In this document: positions 38,184 through 50,300 of the stretch, in pieces | How the letters are laid out: each line of letters opens with the position of its first letter | How positions within the stretch are numbered: position 1 is the first letter of the stretch | Assembly: GCA_965153455.1 (NCBI GenBank) | Contig: OZ234495.1 | Location: 2,914,001-2,978,000, forward strand | Direction of reading: 5' to 3' | Length of the DNA: 64,000 nt | Origin: Sphagnum compactum | Lineage: Eukaryota; Bryophyta; Sphagnopsida; Sphagnales | The notes under the pieces: model-generated | Told to the model about the DNA's origin: nothing | What the model saw: only the letters and a program-made list of their open reading frames with translations | The model's database searches: none | Program-made: the position numbers and the translations under genes

Positions 38184-40073
38184 ATGGTGATGGTATCGTT
38201 TACCAAGGTGGCACTGCCGTCTGTTTTAGCATCGTTTGTGGTTTCCTATGCCTTCTGGGATCTAAGCCGCAACAGGAAGATCTTTGGAGGTCAGTTCTTT
38301 GTTTTGTTTTTTTTTTCCCTCTCTCTCTCTCTCTCTCTTTGATTCCTTCTCTGTTACCTCTTTCTGCCGCTCTCTGGATTTGAACATGATCGGCTCTTGT
38401 GCAGCCGCCGTGGATAGTTTTTTCAATCTTATTTTCGGTCTCTTGATGCTGTCGTAGTTCGGATTTGTTTTGTTGTGGAAAATAGTCGGTGCGGTTTTAT
38501 CCGTAGTGTCCTTGCTCATGTCGTCCTTTCCATGGTTAGCTCGGGATTTCTTTCCCCTCCTATATTCTTGTGGTCTATGTCCGGTGTTTACGGCGTTTTC
38601 TGCTGCCTCCTGCCGCTGCTGTTTTCGGCCAAGTCAAAAACTAGACATGCTTCCCAGGGTCATGGATTTTCAGGGCCCCTAGGATGCCGTAGAGCATGAT
38701 GAAAGCCCCTTGATCATTCGGGGTCGGCCTTTGAGGAATTTTCGACTAGTAGGAGCCACAAGGTTTTCTGCAAGGTTTCTTAGAGCTTTCGGTCATCATG
38801 AAGGGAAAGTGTTATAGATGCCTAGCCACATAAGTCCATTTTCTAGTGGGAATGTTTGTAGCAGCAGCTGGTGAGTTGGATGCAGAACTAATCTAAAATG
38901 GTCAGACTTGTGCAACATACTTATATTAAGGGTTCTGGACTTTGCAGATCAGGTCATGAGATTGGTGCTTCTGCAATCTAGTTTTTGGTTCTTGACTGGT
39001 CTATAATCACTAGGATGATCAACTGATTTCACTTGAAGGTTTGGTGTCAGTACTGGTTGGTATTTCCCTGGCTAAATGAAATGGTTTCAGTGTTTAGGGC
39101 TAGAATCAAACAGTCTCAGTGATGGTGTCTGGGGAAGAGTTTGTCATGGACAGCATGAGTTATTTTGTATGTAATCACATCTGTATACAGCTGAATTATA
39201 AAGAGAATGACCATGACTAGGTAAGCTTGAGTTTCTGATGCTGTGACACTGCAGGGTTTGGAAAGGAAAGGTGATTTAGTTTTGAAGATACTGTTGTTGT
39301 GTTGACTTGTAAAGCAGTACACACCATGAGAGCCCTAGTCTTTGCTTGAGGAATTGTCTGAAGATACTATTGCATGAGGTATACAACAGTGCATGATAAC
39401 CAAGGCTCATGAACTTTGTAGTTGAAAGTGGCACTCCATACCTGGTTGGGCCAGCAGAATTGTACTGCGGTTCAGGGCTTATTGTTGCTGGCTTTGTGGG
39501 CTGCTTGTCTGTCTTACTGAAGATATCACTGTGTCTATTAAGGTGCCTGTTTAACTACCAGTTTTGGTTGGGCCTTCAATGTGTTATTGTGGAGTTTTCT
39601 GCAAAATCTCATAGATATGCAGTAGCCCTATAAGGTGAAGTGCCACTGGGTTATACATATTTGGCAAACTAAGTGTTGCCCTTATTTCCTGGTTCTCATC
39701 CCTGTGTATTCTCAAGGCCCTGAGGGAGGCATGGAGTGGTTCCAGTATTCCCTCGTGAGAGTCAGTGAAGAGACAGAGCTCTGGTGAGATCTTGGAAGCT
39801 AGTGGTTGCCAGGCATGCTTAACCCCTTTCTGGCACTTCAGAAGTACCAGAACAAACCTTTACTTGGCTCTTCAATAGCAGGGCTTGCAGATGTGGAAGT
39901 ACTGACAAAATTGGGCTTGAGTTCTTGTTTGTTCAGGTACTGTGCCACCTTCAATACACAATGAGGAGTGGGTCAAGGAGACACAGAAGAAGTTTGATGA
40001 AGGCTGGCCCCGGGAGGCAGCAGGCCCAGTGGTTATGAACCCAATTTCAAGGCAGAACTACCGCAAGGTGTGA
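38184..40073 (+). CDS. Small single-membrane-span plant protein, two exons
   Basis: Exons are 38184-38289 and 39937-40073 (donor G|GTCAGT, acceptor TTCAG), giving 80 residues. Residues about 9-27 (ALPSVLASFVVSYAFWDL) form one hydrophobic segment followed by basic RNRK. The C-terminal half is hydrophilic and includes EEWVKETQKKFDEGWP and VMNPISRQNYRK. This layout, with the MNPISRQN motif near the end, resembles a short uncharacterised protein I recall from many plants. I cannot name a function; an organelle membrane location is only a guess. The start is the first ATG after a GC-rich leader. A (CT)n tract (38318-38338) follows the donor in the intron. A possible extra junction exists at the end (CGCAAG|GTGTGA to a CTGCAG near 40145) and would replace the last residue with a longer tail. 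I prefer the short form. Confidence 0.62.
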
Positions 40074-41203
40074 CATAAAGTAGGTTATTTATACATTCAG
40101 AGCTGGAGCTTGAGTCTTCCCTGTAATGTTGGTATTGAGCTGCAGGCTGCTGATGATGCTGGCATAAATGTTGGTCTCATCATAGATCAATATTTGTTGT
40201 ATGTTGGACTTTGGAGTTCCACCATCCGAGCCAGATTTGCTGCATTGATTATGATCAAGGAATGACTAGTTTGTTCCTTACTGGCTTTAACATGCTTGGC
40301 TTGACCAATTGCCTATGTTATTGGATGCTGTTATGTCCTATTTAATTGTTGAAATTGAATGTCTGAAATTGGTTGCAATTCTCCCTTAATTCCACATGCC
40401 TAACTCTCTCTCTTCCTTATTCTGATGGAGGTGATTCAAATACTTTCTAAATTTTATTGGCTAGCAAGGTATCCTACTCTGAACAGAGTGTTGAGCCCCC
40501 GGTTTATTGCCCTGCAAGCCCTTGATGCTACTGTTTGATGGTTGAAGGGTGGGGGACCTTGTTTTGTTGATAGAGGGATTCCACTCCTTTGCAGTCATTG
40601 TTATTGTAGAGCCCAAGGAGTTGATTTACTCCTTGGATTTCATCCTCCATTTTGTAAAGTGACAAGATCAAATAGTTGCTGCTAATGAGAGGCGTAAGGT
40701 GGTGGCATTCCCAAAATAAGGGACCAAGGACCAGCTGGTAGCTGCATCCAGCCTCACATTTTGTTTGGGAATATCCTCCACCTGTTGGCACTCATTTGAA
40801 GGCACAAAAAGGACATCATTAACCTTAACATACATATATCACATGGTGAAGTGCAGTAGGATCATAAGCCTAATACAGAGTGGGAGGGATCTTACATGTA
40901 AGTGTAAGATGGGAGGGATATGAAGCCTGATCAATGGATGCCTTTCCATAAAAGAGGGTTAAAAGTTGGAATTCCAAAATTCTTTGTGCATGAAAGTGCT
41001 TTTTCTGCATTTGGAGTCTTTGTAACTATATAGTACAGTTGAAGACTTGAATGCAGTAGACAGTGCGACTGGAGAATTTGATGTCAAGCTATGAGCAGAG
41101 AAAAACGAACTGGCTCAGGTGTGACAATGCAGAATGACATGCAATTGGTTAGGCAAACTGTATTCCATTGACCTCAAAACGAATTTGGAGTGGGTGTGTA
41201 TAG
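40074..41203. other. Convergent intergenic region
   Basis: Three-prime regions of the 80-residue-protein gene (+) and ELP3 (-). No further coding sequence recognised. Confidence 0.6.
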
Positions 41204-44200
41204 TCAATCGAGTTCAGGCCTAAGTTCTTTCATCATGTATGGTCCCTCTAACTCATAACCAAGTTTGCGGTAGTAATGCCGGGTACCCACTCCTGAAATG
41301 ACAGCCAGTTTGGTTGACCGATGCTCTCTTAGTGCAATCCTCTCAGCTTCCATCATCAATAGAGTTCCATAACCCTGGCAGACCCACATGAGATGATCAA
41401 GTTAAAACTGACATCTTATACTAATGCAAATCCTAGAAGTAAAGAATCATACAAACTTGTATCATAAATCAAAAACTTTGTACCTGATGCTGCAGTTTGT
41501 CAGATTCACGCCCATGAACAGGGACAGCAGTGCCATACACATGTAGTTCCCGCACAATGGAGCATTTTCCCATGAGTTCAGGGCATGTAGTATTGCGTCC
41601 ATTCTTCCGCAGACGTAACAGCCCAACTAGGATGTCCTGAGGGCAAACAGAAAACAATTAACTGGATGAAAAAAACCCTAAACACTTTCACTCAGATAAT
41701 CTACAGTTTTGAAGCTCCAGACTTACCAATTAGTGACTATAAAGCTGCTTACTGCTGATAATTAAGCCTGAATATTCCTTCATTACTTAGCCAATTTCCA
41801 CAGATTGAACTCTAGACAAAACATGACTCCCATAAAACACTTGGAGAAAAAAATTAGCATAAAATGGAGGTATGTCTATCTAGTGTAATTTACCTCCACA
41901 ATAGGGTGAGTATATTTCATTCCAAGGAGAGTTCTTATGCTTTGTAAAGTCCCCATTATTTACAAAGTGGGTTCCCAGCCATTGACTCTCCACTCTTTCC
42001 TTACAACAGGTAAGGCTCTTGGATGAGGGAATTACCAGAATCAGGTCCACACCTGGCTATTGCCTTTTGCAGGCCCTTACTTGGTAATGCCTCATCCTAG
42101 GGCCTTACCCTACACTAACCTGCATGCTGGAAATAAAATTCAATCTGTCTTGTTTAATCTCATCTATTGGCATGTTTCTTTACAATGGATAAGGCCCTTG
42201 TGCAGGCCCTTACTCTGGTAATGCCCTCATCCTAGTAGGGCCTTACCCTACACTGGACAACCTGCATGCTGAAAATAAAATTCAATCTGTTAAGACCCAT
42301 CTGAAAACTGAGATTCAAAGGACAGTGGACCAACCTGGTAGGTATCTTCATATGATAGAAAAGTCTCCCAGCCTCCATTGGCCACATAATCACGCCTCAC
42401 CAGTTCCACTTCTTCAGGCCTTATTTTGTGGTGAATATCCTGTCATCCGGCCCAGAGAGATCATTTCATTACCCAAAACTCATCACCAGTTAGTTATTTT
42501 AGCATATCCTCAGGGACTAATTGCTTGTGATCCTGATGCAGAAAGAAAATAACAAGAGTGTCTTTAAGGGCTTGTTTGTAAAAAGTGGTATAATCCATAA
42601 CAAATTGAATGCCAGACCTGAATTCCAGCCTCTCGTGTCCTAACATCCCGGCACTTAAGACCCAAGTCATCCATTCGTTGCAATGCAAGTTCCCGCAAAT
42701 TTCCTTTCTCCACTCCTGATGTGACAAGTGGCATAGGAATGTCTCTCTGAATACGGTAGACTCGTGTCCAGGGTGGCACCAGTGCAAGAGCTCGTGCTAT
42801 CAAATCCACTAGCTGCTCAGGTGGATAATTTCGGTACCTGGAAAATACAAGTCACATGTCAGAATGCATTTTCCAATGAAATCTTGAGATTGAGATGGAA
42901 GCATGCCTAATCATCTTTCCAGGCTCTGTCAGTCCCTTCATGATGTCACAGGATTTTAAAGGGCCCCTATTGCCAAGTCTTGTCTAGAAATTGTCCTGTT
43001 TTACTCTATGCTTGTGTAGCTTCAAACCAGCCGACTAGAATTTTCTGCAAAACCCAAGACCGAACTAGTAGCCATCATAGTCCCATGTGAGAAGAGGGAA
43101 ATATGAGAGAGGAATTCTATTACCTGCCTGTTTTCCAAAGCTCATAAAGACCAGTGCCCCTGATAACAAGAGTGGGATACAGTTTCAAGCCATCTGCCCG
43201 GAACACAGGACTTTCAAAAAACTCACGGAAACATTCCATGTCCCGTTCCATGTCCACATTGGGAAGATTTGGCATCAAGTGGGCAACTACCTGCAAACCT
43301 CTTGGATTTGGTCAGATAAATCAACTTTTCAAATGAGAGAATGCACATATCATCCTTAAGGTATTGTCAGAATGGTTCAAATTTGAGCCAAACAAGAGAA
43401 ACCTGAAATCTTGCTGTGATTTTTACATCTAATTAAAAAAAAGGCCAGTAAATCTGGGTCTACCAAATATGATACCTTAAATCCCGCATCTTTTGCAAGG
43501 CAGAAACAGTCAGCCACAGCTGCGACTGTATGGCCACGGTTAGTGTCTCGAGCAACATCCTCATAAGTGCTTTGAACACCTATCTCTAGGCGTGTGCAAC
43601 CATAAGTCAGCATCTGTCGGAGATGTGGCGCTAGGCAGTAATCAGGTCGCCTGCAAGTCCAGGAGCAGAAATGTGAGAGGATACACTTAATTCCACCAAC
43701 TCTCAGTTTGTTGGAAACGATTTTCAAACCAAACTAGCATTGGAATCATTGGTGCATTTACATCAGCAATGAGGGAAGAGGTATGAAATTTACGTCTCAA
43801 TCGTGAGGCCAATGCATTTGACAGCACCATGTTCTGAATACTGGACTGCTTCCTGTACGTCATGAGAACTGTGTCCAGACAGTGCATCATGAAGATTACG
43901 AATGAAATAGTCACGGTAATCCGTTGGCAGTGACATAAATGTCCCACCCATTAGGATGAATTCCACCTGCCCCAAAGCAACACTGTTGAAGAAAACTCTC
44001 TGAGATGACACATCACTAGCAGAAACATCACACTTCACAAAATCAACAACATACAAACACATCCTTCATCGTACAACCATGCTGCCAGCGGTAGCAACAG
44101 TGCTGAACAAAATACAAAAGTTTGCTACAACATCCTCTAATCATCCATCAATACAAAGTAGGTACTTGTTCTGAATGCATGCAAAATTCTCTATACCCAT

Positions 44201-45573
44201 AGTTTGGATAGAACAAATCTTCTAGACCAACCTGCCAGACAAAAGTATTGCCAGAAAATGCATGTAGATAGATCTAGTAATCCCTGGCTTGTTTGGAGTT
44301 AAATCACAGTTGCCATCAGACCCAGAAAATGCTGATTACTGTTCTGACAGTCCTCACCTAGTTGTCCAAAAGACCTCCACCTGGTTGAAATATAGTGTTC
44401 CAGTTTGCAATACAGGCTATTCTGAAGAAAGAAATGCCTGACCAATTTGTGTGTGCTTCAAGTTCAAATCATGGAGTGAGGGAGTGAGTGAGTGTTTCTT
44501 GAGAAAGGAAATAAAACCTTGTCAACACTGTGACCGAGCCTTTTGAGCTGATCAATGCGGCCTCGTGCCTGCACATACGGATTGTACCTGGGGCAACAAA
44601 GTGAATGAAATTTTTTATCTTCAAATTGTGTAAACCCTAGAATGTTAGATCCAGATGACAAACAGAAATACTTGAAACATCTGTGTTGCTAATTAATGAT
44701 TTTTTTCTCTTAGAATTGTGTAAACCCTAGAATCTAAGATCCAAACTGCAAACAGAAACATGTGAAACATGAGTCTTGCTAATGGATGATCTTTTTTCTC
44801 TTAGACTCGTGTTAACTCTAGAATGCAAGATCCAGACCACAACCAGAAACATGTGAAACATGTGTTTTTGTAATCACGGTGACGCTGACAACCATCCTCA
44901 CTATACTGTATATGCCAACTTTCATTCTGACTGAAACACCTGTTCCAGCTCCCGAACACCTAGAAACCCTTATAAACCGAAGTCTGGATTTTGTACACTC
45001 CTGGATAAAGAATTTGTAACCTCGTGGAGAAATTCATCAATGTCAAAGGACTTACCTCGCTCGAATTGCACGCATGCTGGTGGGCTCATAGCCAGTGTAA
45101 GATTGTGTACTATACTCGAAATCAGAATCGGGGCCGCCTGGACAATACACACATATATTTCCTGTAGTGGCAATATGAGGACACCGATGCGGCTTCGACA
45201 TCACGGCAACCACAGCAATTCCGGAAGCCGTTCTCACAGGCTTAGCTCGCAACCTCGGCAGTACCAAATCCCTCTCGGATTCTGGTAGAGCTGCAATCAT
45301 CTCCACCAGCTTGGGAGCTCGGGACAGCCCGTACCGGCGACAGGCATCCGCCTTGAGGACATTCAGGTCTACATCCTCCCCTTTGCGGCATCCTTCGATC
45401 ATCGCACCCACGATCTCCGATATGGCTCTCACTCGCGCTTCCTCGTCGCTCAAGCCCGTGAGTACGCCTCCTCGTCCCGGTGCTGGTTTCTTCTTCGGCT
45501 TCCGTCCTTCCGACTCCATCGCTACTCGCCCAATTAACTTTCTGTCAAAATTCACCCTCTTCTCCACTACCAA
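41204..45573 (-). CDS. ELP3: Elongator complex catalytic subunit ELP3
   Basis: Catalytic subunit of Elongator, which modifies wobble uridines of tRNAs. Nine exons: 45056-45573, 44518-44587, 43794-43966, 43476-43650, 43124-43290, 42618-42837, 42335-42439, 41484-41636 and 41204-41374. All phases join, giving 583 residues. A second in-frame ATG at 45519 ([11 protein letters not shown]) gives 565 residues, the usual plant length, and is the more likely start. The radical-SAM Cys motif is intact (C131-x9-C-x2-C in [16 protein letters not shown]), followed by [19 protein letters not shown] and ETRPDYC. The C-terminal acetyltransferase domain has [10 protein letters not shown] (acetyl-CoA binding) and [16 protein letters not shown]. 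Several donors are weak (GTTTTA, GTCTGG, GTTGGT), yet the junctions are fixed by the protein. It is head to head with TAP46 across 1.8 kb of repeat-bearing DNA. Confidence 0.97.
42070..42291 (-). repeat. Two-unit repeat inside ELP3 intron 7
   Basis: CAGGCCCTTACT...GGTAATGCC, AGGGCCTTACCCTACACT and CCTGCATGCTG with AATAAAATTCAATCTGT recur 134 bp apart (about 42070 and 42204). The units differ by small indels and the repeat is entirely intronic. Confidence 0.8.
44620..44880 (+). repeat. 90-bp tandem repeat, three units, in ELP3 intron 1
   Basis: Units start near 44623, 44712 and 44802 (plus strand AATTGTGTAAACCCTAGAAT, then diverged). Each contains GATCCAGA and AACAGAAACATGTGAAACAT. The boundary between units on the plus strand reads TTTTTTCTCTTAG, which resembles a 3' splice site, but the gene is on the other strand. 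Confidence 0.8.
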
Positions 45574-45712
45574 AATAAAACTGTGAAATTTTCTTCTTCT
45601 GCGACTAAAACTGATTTTGCTTCTTCTTCTCCACTACCGAATCAAAACTCGCAGAAATTCTTCTGCAACAGCAGACAAACCTCCAGACGAAGCTCTTCCA
45701 TCTTCTCCAAAG

Positions 45713-46510
45713 AAGCCAGTTTTAGGGTTTCGTAAGGGTTTCAGGGTTTTACTAAGAAACAAGATTCGAGATCTCAACCGGACTGAGATCTCCATTGGGA
45801 CCCCAGCCCTGTCGAGTTTCAAGATCTGGAATGTGCCACGTAAGCGTCCTCCAAGGAACGGGACGTGGAAATTGTCCTCCCAAGGCCAACAACGGGTGCT
45901 GTTCACATGTTATCTGAACCCACCACCGAAGCAAGGTAGGGTTTAAGGGTTTTACCAAGAAACCAGATTTGAGGTCTTGAACGGACTGAGATCTCCATTG
46001 GGACCCCAAGCATGTCAAGTTTCAAGAATTCAAATGTGTCATGTAGGTATCCTCTAAGGAACCGCACGTGGAATTTGTCCACCTAAGACAAACAAAGGGT
46101 GCTGTTCACACGTCATCTGAACCAAAATGAAAAGCCAGTTTCAAAGTTTTGGAAAGAAACCAGATTTGAGGTCTCGAACGGACTAAGATCTCCATTGGGA
46201 TTCCAAGTGTGCCGAGTTTCAAGATCTCGAGTGTGCCACGTAGGGTTCCTCTCCGGAACGACATGCAGAAATTGTCCACCTAAGGCACAGGGTGCTGTTC
46301 ACACCTTATCTGAACTTACAAGAGAAGGACGTTTTAGGGTTCTACCAAGAAACAAGACTTGAGATCTCAAACGGACTGAGATCTCCATTGGGACCCCAAG
46401 CGTGTCGAGTTTCAAGATCTCGGGTGTGCCACGCAAGCGCCTCTAAGGAACGACACTCCGAAATTGTCCACCTAAGGCAAAGGGTGCTGTTCACACGTTT
46501 TCTGAATGTA
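45713..46510 (+). repeat. ~195-bp tandem repeat, four units, in the ELP3-TAP46 divergent region
   Basis: The marker GGGTGCTGTTCACAC occurs at 45894, 46097, 46290 and 46482 (steps 203, 193 and 192). Each unit also has ACCAAGAAACMAGATTTGAG, CGGACTGAGATCTCCATTGG, TCAAGATCTCGRGTGTGCCA and GAAATTGTCCACCTAAGG. Unit 2 has a perfect CACGTG G-box (46065-46070), and the other units carry variants at that position. The array begins about 140 bp outside the ELP3 start and ends about 30 bp before a GC-rich stretch that looks like the TAP46 leader. Confidence 0.92.
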
Positions 46511-47019
46511 GAACCGACAATAACCCCCCTGTATGAAGAAGGATAAAATAGAACCGGTTTGAGACGGCTTCGTCTTTTGTTTGCTGCCGGAGTAGTGCGA
46601 GACTGCTTCTTGTGTGTGCGCGTTTGCTGTTATTGCGTTGGCTGCTTTGCGTTGGATTCTAGCTGCGTTACGACGCATAATCTCGTCTTTTCTCGCATCG
46701 CTAAAGGTACCTTCACTCTTTGATTTCTTGCTGGTCTTCTTTTCTTTCCCCTACTGGAATCGCGTCTTTTGGTGGTTTGCTCATCGGTTGTCACCACATG
46801 TATACCAAGGGTGGAGAACAAGAACGTTTTGCTCCACTTTTGATGCAAATTTGGGACGAAGTCCCTCGTCATCTAAAGGTGAAGAACGGTATTAGTGATT
46901 GAGGAATTTCGTTCTGTGAAGATTGCGCTAAGTTGTTCTGGAATCTAATGTTAGGGTTTCAGTTTGATTGTGGGTTCTGGAATCTGATGTTAGGGTTTCA
47001 GTTTGATTACTTTGATCTC

Positions 47020-47360
47020 ATGTTACTCGTAACTCACAATTTGTAACATGTTTGTCTTTTATTTTGTTCTCTCAATGTGCATGTATATCCAGTTTGTGGA
47101 TATATAAGAGTCAGATTTTAGTGTTTGAGAGGCAGCCATGGCAGAAGAACGTCTGGAATCTGATGTTATGGTTTCAGTTTTCTATCCAAATGACAAAGTG
47201 CCTCTGATTATGGTGATCTCATGTTACTTGTAACCCACAATTTTGCAACATTTTTGTCCTTTGTTTAGTTCTCTCACTCTGTGTGTATATCCAGTTTGTG
47301 GATAGACAAGAGTCAGATTTTAGGGTTTGAGAGGCAGACATGGCAGAAGAACTTCTGGAG
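47020..47360 (+). repeat. Tandem duplication (~202 bp) of the TAP46 start-codon region
   Basis: The segment around 47020-47157 is repeated at 47219-47360. Shared blocks are TCATGTTACTYGTAAC, TATATCCAGTTTGTGGATA, AAGAGTCAGATTTTAG and GTTTGAGAGGCAG, followed by an ATGGCAGAAGAAC start context at 47138 and 47340, 202 bp apart. Shorter echoes (CTGGAATCTGATGTTAGGGT) occur at 46939 and 46978. Confidence 0.88.
47138..47233 (+). CDS. Upstream ORF created by duplication of the TAP46 start region, 31 codons
   Basis: Starts with the same five residues as TAP46 (MAEE then R instead of L) in the duplicated leader and ends at TAA 47231-47233, before the real start at 47340. If the leader is transcribed through it and not spliced out, ribosomes would meet this ATG first. 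No function of the peptide is suggested; it is best seen as a decoy or regulatory upstream ORF. Confidence 0.4.
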   Translation: MAEERLESDVMVSVFYPNDKVPLIMVISCYL

Positions 47361-50300
47361 GCGCAGCCGCTTCCACATCTGTTTGAGCAAGCTCAGCAAA
47401 TATACTTGCTGGCTTCTTCATCCCAAGTTGAACCTGTAAGGCTCTCCTCCCATGTTTCCTGGCCTTGCAAACATCTGACTTCTGATCAAACTGTCTTGAG
47501 AATCAATTAGGGTCCCTGTTTGAGTACCTAATCAATACAAATGCACCAGGTGCCTTGAACAACTTGGTGGTTCTCGTTTTCAGGGTTTCTGGCTGTGTTG
47601 ACTCTCAGTTGAGTGTACGGCATTTTGAACATCTAATTGAGGTTGGTCTGTCTGTCTTGGGGCCAGACAGAGATAAGGAAAGCCTGCCGAATGCTTCAGG
47701 AAGCCCAAGATAAGATTGAAACGTTAGCTCTCTTCTCTGCCAATGAGGACAAGGAAGATATCAGCACTGCAGACCTGAAATACTTGCTTGTATGTGTTGG
47801 CACACCTTATTCTATCTGCATACTGTATTCATCTAGTCATTGGTCAACTATCTTTCTTCTTTATCCTTCAGATGTTGTTTTGTCAAGAAGGCTTATTTAT
47901 ACTTGATTGACGGATGAAGATCTGAGCAGATAGTTCCTTTCTCTTGCACTGCTGCTTTTACTATTTTGGTCTACCTGCATCAGAAGAAATTATGGAGCTG
48001 ACTAGGTCAAGATGAGCTGAAAGTTCAAACATATTCTCTTGACAGGTACCATATTACTTGGGATATCTCACAGAAAAGTTGCCAGTTGAAGATCGAGCTG
48101 AGTTAGTGAAAGTTGCCGAGGTGCAATTACTGGTATGGGTGTCTTCTGGATTAGCTTCAGACCCTTGGATTTGTTGATGCTAGCCTTTATGTCAGATCAT
48201 GGTAACCTATGGAAAGACACTTTCAGGTAGAGAATCATGAGTGATGTAGAAGCCATGTGGACCTGTGCCATCAAATATTTCAGATTGATCCATTTTTAAG
48301 TCTGCCCTTCTTTAATTCAGATGCATTTCAATGAGCTGAAGTTTGATGTCTACAATTGGGTCAGGCATTCATCAGGTCATGTGAGCGCTTAGAGCTTCTT
48401 TCGGAGAGTGAAGCACAAGCACTGTCCCGTGAGGCCCCACCCACACCAGAAGCACGGAGAGCTGAGAAGGTAACATCTCTAGAATCACTCCGCCTTGAAT
48501 TTTTTGAAACCTAGTTTCAGCATGGAATCATTGCCTTGGTAGAAAGCTGGAGAAAGTGGATTATGCAATACCATCTCTGTGGTTGATCTGGTCATTGGTA
48601 TTAATTGGGACCATAGAGCCTTAGTGTGGCAACTGGAAAGACATGCAACAGAACATGCAGAAACCATTCTATGGGAAATGCCATAGGATGTGGGTGGTGG
48701 TGAGAAGAGGGATGAAAAGGGGTAATCCAAATACCACATTTGTTCATTGGGTCCAGGTTAATTTGTCATTGAGATCTTATCTGTTTGTGAATTGTTTTAA
48801 GGTGGCACGCTTCAAGAGGCAAAGAGCAGCAGAATCAAAGCTGCAAGACATGAAAGAGAGGAAGGAGAGGCGTAGGCGCTCCATGCAGGCAGCAGCCAAA
48901 GCCACAGTTGTTGAGCACGGTGAGGAGGATTTGCCAGATGAGGACGATGAAGAAGAGAGAGAGGTGAATGGTGCATTTCAGATATATTTGTGAGTCTTGA
49001 GGGATGGTAAAATGGGTTATTGGTGGGACATAAAAGAACATATGGTGAGGATAGTGAGAGTTGACTTGTGACAATCATCTCTTAAAGAGAGCATATGTTG
49101 TTATGCTTAAATATGTGACTCTTTGTGTAAGTAATGGTTTTCAGAGCTTTGAACTTGAAATGCATGCTATCTGGTATCAGGGGTCTTCTCAATCCAGATA
49201 TGGAAGATTCTGATTAGGGACCATGGTGAGGATGGTGCAGGCATGGTTCATGCACATTTCATTGGCTCTTTGCAAGGTTAGTGTGACCCTACTTCCACTG
49301 TAATGAAGCGTGTATCTTAGTGCACACAGAGCCTGAAAAAGTGAAGACTATTGATTGCAAACATGGTAGTCCTGTTTAGTGGCCAGAGAGATTTATAATT
49401 GCCTCAAAACTCGGGTGCCTACGACCTGAAAATGAGTTAGTGTAATTTGTACAGAGAGTACTCACCTTTTTATGCATGTTGGAGAGCTACAGTCATCTTC
49501 AAGGTGCCTGTAGTATGGCAAGTTTCTTCATGTTTTATGAGTGAGGTATCTTTACACATGTCTGAGGCACTGTGGATTGAACAACCAGATTTAATGTACA
49601 TTTGTGCATTTTGCCAGGCTTTGGATCTAGTTGAGATGCTTAAGCGTGAGTATGAGATGTTAGCTGCCATCCAAGCAATCAATGAAGAGGTAATTTGTGC
49701 CACTTCAGCTTTCAAACAGCAATGGAGTTCAGTTTGTCGATGGTAGTTGTTTTTTTTCCTTATGAGCAGGTTTTTATGTCTCTGGATTATGTTGGTATGG
49801 ACAGTTGACATTCCCACTGAGGCCTTGCTCATAATCTTATGTCAAATATTTTAGGAACAATCCTATTAAGAAATGTCTTTGCTATGCTTTAGGGCAAGGA
49901 GGTGCTGACAAGAGAGATTCTGGATGAGAGACAATCTAGAGCAGAGAGCTGGCATAAGGAAGGTGCATCAAAGGCCAGGACTTTAGGGCCAGCTCAACCA
50001 ATCACGTGTGCAACATATGCACAAGATGTGATAGAGGGGCGTGCTGCTATTGACCAAGGCCACAAGCACTCACATGGCGCCCCCTTTCTTTTTGGTCCTG
50101 CCAGTGTAGTCAGTGGCAGCCTGTCTACGGAACGGGAACGGCTTGTTGCTCAAGTGTTCCAACCTAGCCACAGGTTTGTGTCTGATTGGACAATATCCTC
50201 CAAATTGCAGCTTGTTTATATGTGTGCTCTCTGGTAGTTAATTAGTGATTGTGTCTCTGAATATAGTGTTCTTGGTTGTTGTCAGGGTTTTATTCATTCC

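Larger units (their letters stand above)
45574..47339. promoter_or_regulatory. Shared divergent promoter region of ELP3 (-) and TAP46 (+)
   Basis: Head-to-head start codons lie 1.77 kb apart with no other gene between. The GC-rich 46540-46690 segment ends in CGCTAAAG|GTACCT, a plausible 5'-UTR exon end for TAP46. The following open stretch (46720-46902) is not recognisable as protein and is probably leader or intron. Transcription starts cannot be read from sequence alone. Confidence 0.5.

Noticed and set aside
45311-45586. 91-codon plus-strand open frame over ELP3 exon 1
   Set aside because: Antisense shadow of the GC-richer first coding exon of ELP3.
46614-46902. Open frames of 60-93 codons between the ELP3 and TAP46 starts
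   Set aside because: Hydrophobic or irregular peptides in the presumed TAP46 leader. A splice-donor-like CTAAAG|GTACCT interrupts them and no homologue is recognised.
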